Origin: Geodermatophilus sabuli
Lineage (GTDB): Bacteria; Actinomycetota; Actinomycetes; Mycobacteriales; Geodermatophilaceae
Direction of reading: 5' to 3'
Length of the DNA stretch: 64,000 nucleotides
Assembly (NCBI RefSeq): GCF_900215145.1
Contig: NZ_OBDO01000005.1
Location: 248,001 to 312,000 of the forward strand
Part shown: positions 60,186 to 64,000 of the stretch, one piece after another
How the letters are laid out: each line of letters starts with the position of its first letter
Numbering within the stretch: the stretch's first letter is position 1
Notes under the pieces: model-generated
Database searches by the model: none
Seen by the model: the letters and a program-made list of their open reading frames with translations, nothing else
What the model was told of the DNA's origin: nothing
Position numbers and translations under genes: made by a program

Positions 60186-62990
60186 GTGTCAGAAGCCACC
60201 GTCGACGTCGCCGACCTGCGCCACCACGGGGCGGACGAGGGGGACGCCGCCGACGCCCCGCTGCGGGACGACATCCGGCTGCTGGGCCGCGTCCTCGGCG
60301 ACGTGATCGGTGAGCAGTCCGGCGACGACGTCCTCGAGCTGGTGGAGTCCACCCGCGTCGAGGCGTTCCGGGTGCGCCGTTCCGAGGTCGACCGCGCCGA
60401 GCTCGCCGGCCGGCTCGCGGACCTCGACATCCGGTCGGCCAACCACGTGATCCGCGCCTTCAGCCACTTCTCGCTGCTGGCCAACCTCGCCGAGGACATG
60501 CACCACGAGCGCCGCCGTCGCTTCCACCGGCGTGAGGGCTCACCGCCGCAGAAGGGCAGCCTGGCGGCCACCTTCGCCCTGCTCGACGCCGAGCGGCTGG
60601 ATCCCGACGTCGTCGCCCGCGAGCTCGCCGGCGCGCTGGTGAGCCCGGTGGTCACCGCCCACCCCACCGAGGTCCGCCGCAAGACCGTCTCCCGCGTGCA
60701 GCGGCAGGTCACCGAGCTCATCCGCCGTCGCGACCTGTCCGCCCCCGGCGCGGCCGAGGACGCGGAGTGGGCGGCGCAGCTGCAGCGGGCGGTGCTGACG
60801 CTGTGGCAGACCGCCCTGCTGCGGCTGTCGCGGCTGCGGCTGGCCGACGAGATCGACGAGGCGCTGCGCTACTACGAGCTGTCGCTGTTCGAGGTGGTCC
60901 CGGCGATCAACGCCGAGCTGCGCCGCGCGCTGCAGGAGCGCTGGCCGCACGCCGGCCTGCTGTCCCGGCCCGTGCTGCTGCCCGGCTCGTGGATCGGTGG
61001 CGACCGCGACGGCAACCCGTTCGTCACCGCCGACGCGGTCCGCCGCGCCAGCACGCGGCAGGCCGAGACGGCGCTGGGGCACCACCTCGCCGAGCTGCTG
61101 GTGCTGCACGACGAGCTGTCGATGTCCGACCGGCTGGTCACCCCCACCGCGGCGCTGTACCACCTCGCCGAGGCATCCCGCGACGACTCCCCGTTCCGCG
61201 CCGACGAGCCCTACCGCCGGGCCCTCTACGGCCTCCACGCCCGGCTGGCGGCCACCGCGCAGCGGGTGCTCGGCTCGGTCCCGGGGCCGCCGCCGCACCA
61301 CGAGCTGGAGCCCTACGACACCCCTGACGAGCTGCTCGCGGACCTCGCGACCGTCGACGCGTCGCTGCGCAGCCACGGTGCCGGCGCACTGGCCGACGAC
61401 CGGCTGGCCCGGCTACGGGAGAGCGTCGAGGTGTTCGGCTTCCACCTGTGCGGGCTGGACATGCGGCAGAACTCCGCCGTCCACGAGGAGGTACTCGCCG
61501 AGCTGCTCGCCTGGGCCGGCGTGTGTCCCGACTACACCGCCCTCGACGAGCAGGACCGGGTGGCGCTGCTGGTCGGGGAGCTGCGGCTGCGTCGCCCGCT
61601 GGTCCGGCTCGACGCGGAGCTCTCCGAGACCGCTCGCGGCGAGCTGGACGTGCTGGTCGCCGCCGCCGAGCAGGTCCGGACGCTGGGCCCGCAGGCGATC
61701 CCGAACTACGTCATCAGCATGTGCGAGTCGGTGAGCGACGTCCTGGAGGTCGCCGTCCTGCTCAAGGAGGTCGGCCTGCTGGACCCCGATGGGGAGGACG
61801 GCCCCACCTGCCCGGTCGGCATCTCGCCGCTGTTCGAGACCATCGAGGACCTCCAGCGCGCCGGGGAGACGATGTCCGCCGTCCTCGAAGAGCCGCTCTA
61901 CCGGGCGTTGCTGGCCAACCGGGGTGACGTGCAGGAGGTCATGCTCGGCTACTCCGACAGCAACAAGGACGGCGGCTACCTCGCCGCCAACTGGGCGCTG
62001 TACCGGGCCGAGCAGGCGCTGGTGGACGTCGCCCGGCAGGAGGGCATCCGCCTGCGGCTGTTCCACGGCCGCGGTGGCACCGTCGGCCGTGGTGGCGGAC
62101 CCAGCTACGACGCGATCCGGGCCCAGCCGCCGGGTGCGGTCGCCGGTGCGCTGCGGATCACCGAGCAGGGAGAGGTGATCGCCGCCAAGTACGCCGACCC
62201 CGACCTCGCCCGACGCAACCTGGAGGCGATGGTCGCGGCCACCCTGGAGGCGAGCCTGCTGGACGTCGAGGGCCTGGGCGACGTGGCGGAGGACGCGTAC
62301 ACGCTGCTCGACGACCTCGCCGACCGCGCGCAGGCCGCCTACCGCGCGCTGGTGCACGAGACGCCCGGCTTCGTCGAGTGGTTCCGCGCCGCGACGCCGA
62401 TCGGCGAGCTCGCGGAGCTGAACATCGGCAGCCGCCCGCCGTCCCGCAAGGCCGGGGACTCCATCGCGGACCTGCGCGCGATCCCGTGGGTGTTCAGCTG
62501 GTCGCAGGCCCGGATCATGCTGCCCGGCTGGTACGGCACCGGCACCGCACTGGACGGCTGGATCGAGGACGGCGACCCCGCCGAACGGCTGGCCCGCCTC
62601 CAGGAGCTGCACCGCCGCTGGCCGTTCTTCCGCACGGTGCTGTCCAACATGGGCATGGTGCTGGCCAAGACCGACCTCGGCCTGGCCGCCCGCTACGCCG
62701 AGCTGGTGCCCGACGCCGACCTGCGCTCGCGCGTGTTCGACCAGGTCACCGCCGAGCACGAGCGCACCTGCCGGGTGCTGCTGGCGGTCACCGGCGACGA
62801 CCACCTGCTGGCCGACAACCCCTCGCTGGCGCGCTCGATCCGCAACCGCTTCCCCTACCTGGAGCCGCTGCACCACCTGCAGGTCGAGATGCTGCGGCGG
62901 CGCCGGAGCGGGGACGACGACGAGCTGGTCCGCCGCAACATCCAGCTGACCATCAACGGCATCGCCACGGCCCTGCGCAACAGTGGCTGA
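60186..62990 (+). CDS. ppc: phosphoenolpyruvate carboxylase
   Basis: A 934-residue anaplerotic enzyme making oxaloacetate from PEP and bicarbonate. Active-site motifs are [43 protein letters not shown] and [19 protein letters not shown]; the C-terminus is [15 protein letters not shown], the normal end. Feeds the TCA cycle with citrate synthase. The GTG follows GATACT by six bases. Its end overlaps the start of the IMPase-family gene by eight bases. Confidence 0.96.
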   Translation: MSEATVDVADLRHHGADEGDAADAPLRDDIRLLGRVLGDVIGEQSGDDVLELVESTRVEAFRVRRSEVDRAELAGRLADLDIRSANHVIRAFSHFSLLANLAEDMHHERRRRFHRREGSPPQKGSLAATFALLDAERLDPDVVARELAGALVSPVVTAHPTEVRRKTVSRVQRQVTELIRRRDLSAPGAAEDAEWAAQLQRAVLTLWQTALLRLSRLRLADEIDEALRYYELSLFEVVPAINAELRRALQERWPHAGLLSRPVLLPGSWIGGDRDGNPFVTADAVRRASTRQAETALGHHLAELLVLHDELSMSDRLVTPTAALYHLAEASRDDSPFRADEPYRRALYGLHARLAATAQRVLGSVPGPPPHHELEPYDTPDELLADLATVDASLRSHGAGALADDRLARLRESVEVFGFHLCGLDMRQNSAVHEEVLAELLAWAGVCPDYTALDEQDRVALLVGELRLRRPLVRLDAELSETARGELDVLVAAAEQVRTLGPQAIPNYVISMCESVSDVLEVAVLLKEVGLLDPDGEDGPTCPVGISPLFETIEDLQRAGETMSAVLEEPLYRALLANRGDVQEVMLGYSDSNKDGGYLAANWALYRAEQALVDVARQEGIRLRLFHGRGGTVGRGGGPSYDAIRAQPPGAVAGALRITEQGEVIAAKYADPDLARRNLEAMVAATLEASLLDVEGLGDVAEDAYTLLDDLADRAQAAYRALVHETPGFVEWFRAATPIGELAELNIGSRPPSRKAGDSIADLRAIPWVFSWSQARIMLPGWYGTGTALDGWIEDGDPAERLARLQELHRRWPFFRTVLSNMGMVLAKTDLGLAARYAELVPDADLRSRVFDQVTAEHERTCRVLLAVTGDDHLLADNPSLARSIRNRFPYLEPLHHLQVEMLRRRRSGDDDELVRRNIQLTINGIATALRNSG

Positions 62991-64000
62991 GCGGATCGCG
63001 ACGCCCGTGGCGGCGGGGCAGCCGGATCTGCGGGCGGCGACGACCGGTGCGCAGGTGCGTGCGGCGGCGGCCCGGATGGGCGTCTCGCCGAACGCACTGG
63101 CCCCGGCGCTGCTGGACCCCAACGCCCGGGTGCTGGTGGGGGACGCCGGTTGCGCGCACCTGCGGCGGCAGTGGAACCCGGACGGCACGCCGGAGGTCGT
63201 CGTGCTCCCGTCGCCCGGCATCGACCTGACCCGCCCGGAGATCCTGGCCGCCGCGGCGGGGTGGGGGTGCGAGCGGGTCCGCCACAAGTTCGACGACCGC
63301 TCCGTGTCCGTGCCCGCCCCCGCGGAGGACGCGCCGCTGACCGTCCGGTTCCGGCACCTGGCGGCGCTGGCGGCCAGCCGCGTGGAGATCGCCGTCGCGC
63401 TGGCCCGCGACGACGCCGGCGACACCGTCAAGGCCGACGGCAGCCTCTCGCTGGCCGCCGACGACGCCGCCGACCGGGCCGCGGTGGCGGTGCTCGGCCT
63501 ACTCGGGGTGCCGATCCTGAGCGAGGAACGCCCCGACCGCACGGTGCGCGACAGCGAGCCGTGGGTGGTGCTGGACCCGCTCGACGGCACCGGCAACTTC
63601 CGGGCCGGCGTCCCGCCGTGGGCGTTCTCCGCCGCGCTCGTCCAGCACGGCCGCCCGCTGGCCGGGGTCGTCGTCGACATCTCCTCCGGCCGCCGCTGGG
63701 AGGGCGCGGCGGGCGCGGGCGCCTGGCGCGACGGCACACCGGTACGGGCGCGGGAGGGGACGACGGTCATCGTCCCCTCGGCGCCGGCGGGTGACGCGGT
63801 GCGCGTCCCGCCGTCGGCCCGCCGGATCCGCGTCACCGGCTGCACCGCCGTCGAGCTGTGCCTGGTCGCCGACGGCTCGGCCGCCGCCTGGCACGACGTC
63901 GACCGCGGCGGCACGCACGTGCACGACGTCGCGGGCGGGCTGGCCGTGCTCGCCGCCGCCGGCGGCGTCGCACTGACCCCCGACGGCGAGCCGCTGCTGC
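62983..64000 (+). CDS. inositol monophosphatase-family protein with unrecognised N-terminal region (3' end outside window)
   Basis: The frame opens at GTG 62983, overlapping the ppc stop, and runs off the window; 339 codons are visible. Residues from about 115 carry an IMPase/CysQ-type domain: [15 protein letters not shown] near 147, ILSEE near 173 and [12 protein letters not shown] near 190 supply metal and catalytic residues; the final [10 protein letters not shown] matches the family's WD-A motif. The first 110 residues (including [17 protein letters not shown]) are not part of the family and are not recognised. Codon bias is uniform through the region, so it looks translated. A later start, giving only the phosphatase, is the alternative. 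Confidence 0.8.
   Translation, partial: MAERIATPVAAGQPDLRAATTGAQVRAAAARMGVSPNALAPALLDPNARVLVGDAGCAHLRRQWNPDGTPEVVVLPSPGIDLTRPEILAAAAGWGCERVRHKFDDRSVSVPAPAEDAPLTVRFRHLAALAASRVEIAVALARDDAGDTVKADGSLSLAADDAADRAAVAVLGLLGVPILSEERPDRTVRDSEPWVVLDPLDGTGNFRAGVPPWAFSAALVQHGRPLAGVVVDISSGRRWEGAAGAGAWRDGTPVRAREGTTVIVPSAPAGDAVRVPPSARRIRVTGCTAVELCLVADGSAAAWHDVDRGGTHVHDVAGGLAVLAAAGGVALTPDGEPLL

Noticed and set aside
63150..63794. A 214-residue plus-strand frame near the right edge
   Set aside because: It is out of frame with the IMPase motifs, is arginine/alanine-rich and has no recognisable domain.

Overview
The window is very GC-rich, gene-dense, single-copy DNA from an actinobacterium. Markers of that lineage are a SepH-type septation protein, DUF3027 and DUF2530 proteins, a mycothiol-dependent maleylpyruvate-isomerase-family protein, an F420-type luciferase-like oxidoreductase, an XPB helicase, UdgX, a groEL without groES under CIRCE operators, and frequent GTG starts placed 6-7 bases after a -10-like hexamer (leaderless genes). 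Gene content and base composition suggest Geodermatophilaceae (Blastococcus/Geodermatophilus/Modestobacter); this is an inference. No rRNA, tRNA, CRISPR array, insertion sequence, integrase or phage gene was seen.

Layout. 0-1.2 kb: end of an ABC exporter (ATPase plus permease). 1.2-6 kb: HAD phosphatase, threonine synthase behind a SAM-I (S-box) riboswitch, a cold-shock protein, and groEL2 behind two CIRCE elements. 6-12.2 kb: small metabolic genes (VOC protein, DUF72, Gfo/Idh/MocA oxidoreductase, DUF4031, HD hydrolase, M20 peptidase), a candidate structured RNA, and an MHS-family transporter. 12.3-15.5 kb: a small basic protein and a large LuxR/LAL ATPase regulator. 15.6-27.3 kb: three helicase-related genes (a DEAD/DEAH-type SF2 helicase, XPB, and an XPB-partner-like protein). 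Between the last two lie a gentisate cluster (3-hydroxybenzoate 6-hydroxylase, fumarylpyruvate hydrolase, gentisate dioxygenase, divergent IclR regulator) and a cyclopropane-fatty-acid synthase.

27.4-34 kb: membrane and small proteins, an acyl-CoA synthetase, an EEP-family nuclease, a nucleotidyltransferase, a mycothiol-dependent-type enzyme, two DUF202 proteins and a second, extended cold-shock protein. 34-41 kb: lipoprotein/MFS pair, DUF3027, an 88-bp tandem-repeat array, DUF2530, a purine permease, and a MarR/MFS pair. 41-48.3 kb: 2'-5' RNA ligase, Tat-exported heme peroxidase, aldo/keto reductase, thioesterase, TrmH-type methyltransferase, stress protein and SepH. 48.5-54.8 kb: serC, citrate synthase, pdxH, an MFS transporter whose N-terminus is built from three exact 81-bp in-frame repeats, UdgX and a peptidase S51-like protein. 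54.9-64 kb: NatAB-type ABC exporter, F420-type oxidoreductase, TPR protein, SMP-30 lactonase, phosphoenolpyruvate carboxylase, and the start of an inositol-monophosphatase-family gene with an unrecognised N-terminal region.

Much of the order (XPB, its partner, MFS, DUF3027, DUF2530, MarR, TrmH, SepH, serC, citrate synthase) recalls the conserved actinobacterial neighbourhood around Rv0861c-Rv0889c of Mycobacterium tuberculosis; this comparison is from memory. The least explained items are the riboswitch-like RNA near 10.7 kb, the two exact tandem-repeat arrays (37.0 and 51.7 kb), and the N-terminal region of the last gene.
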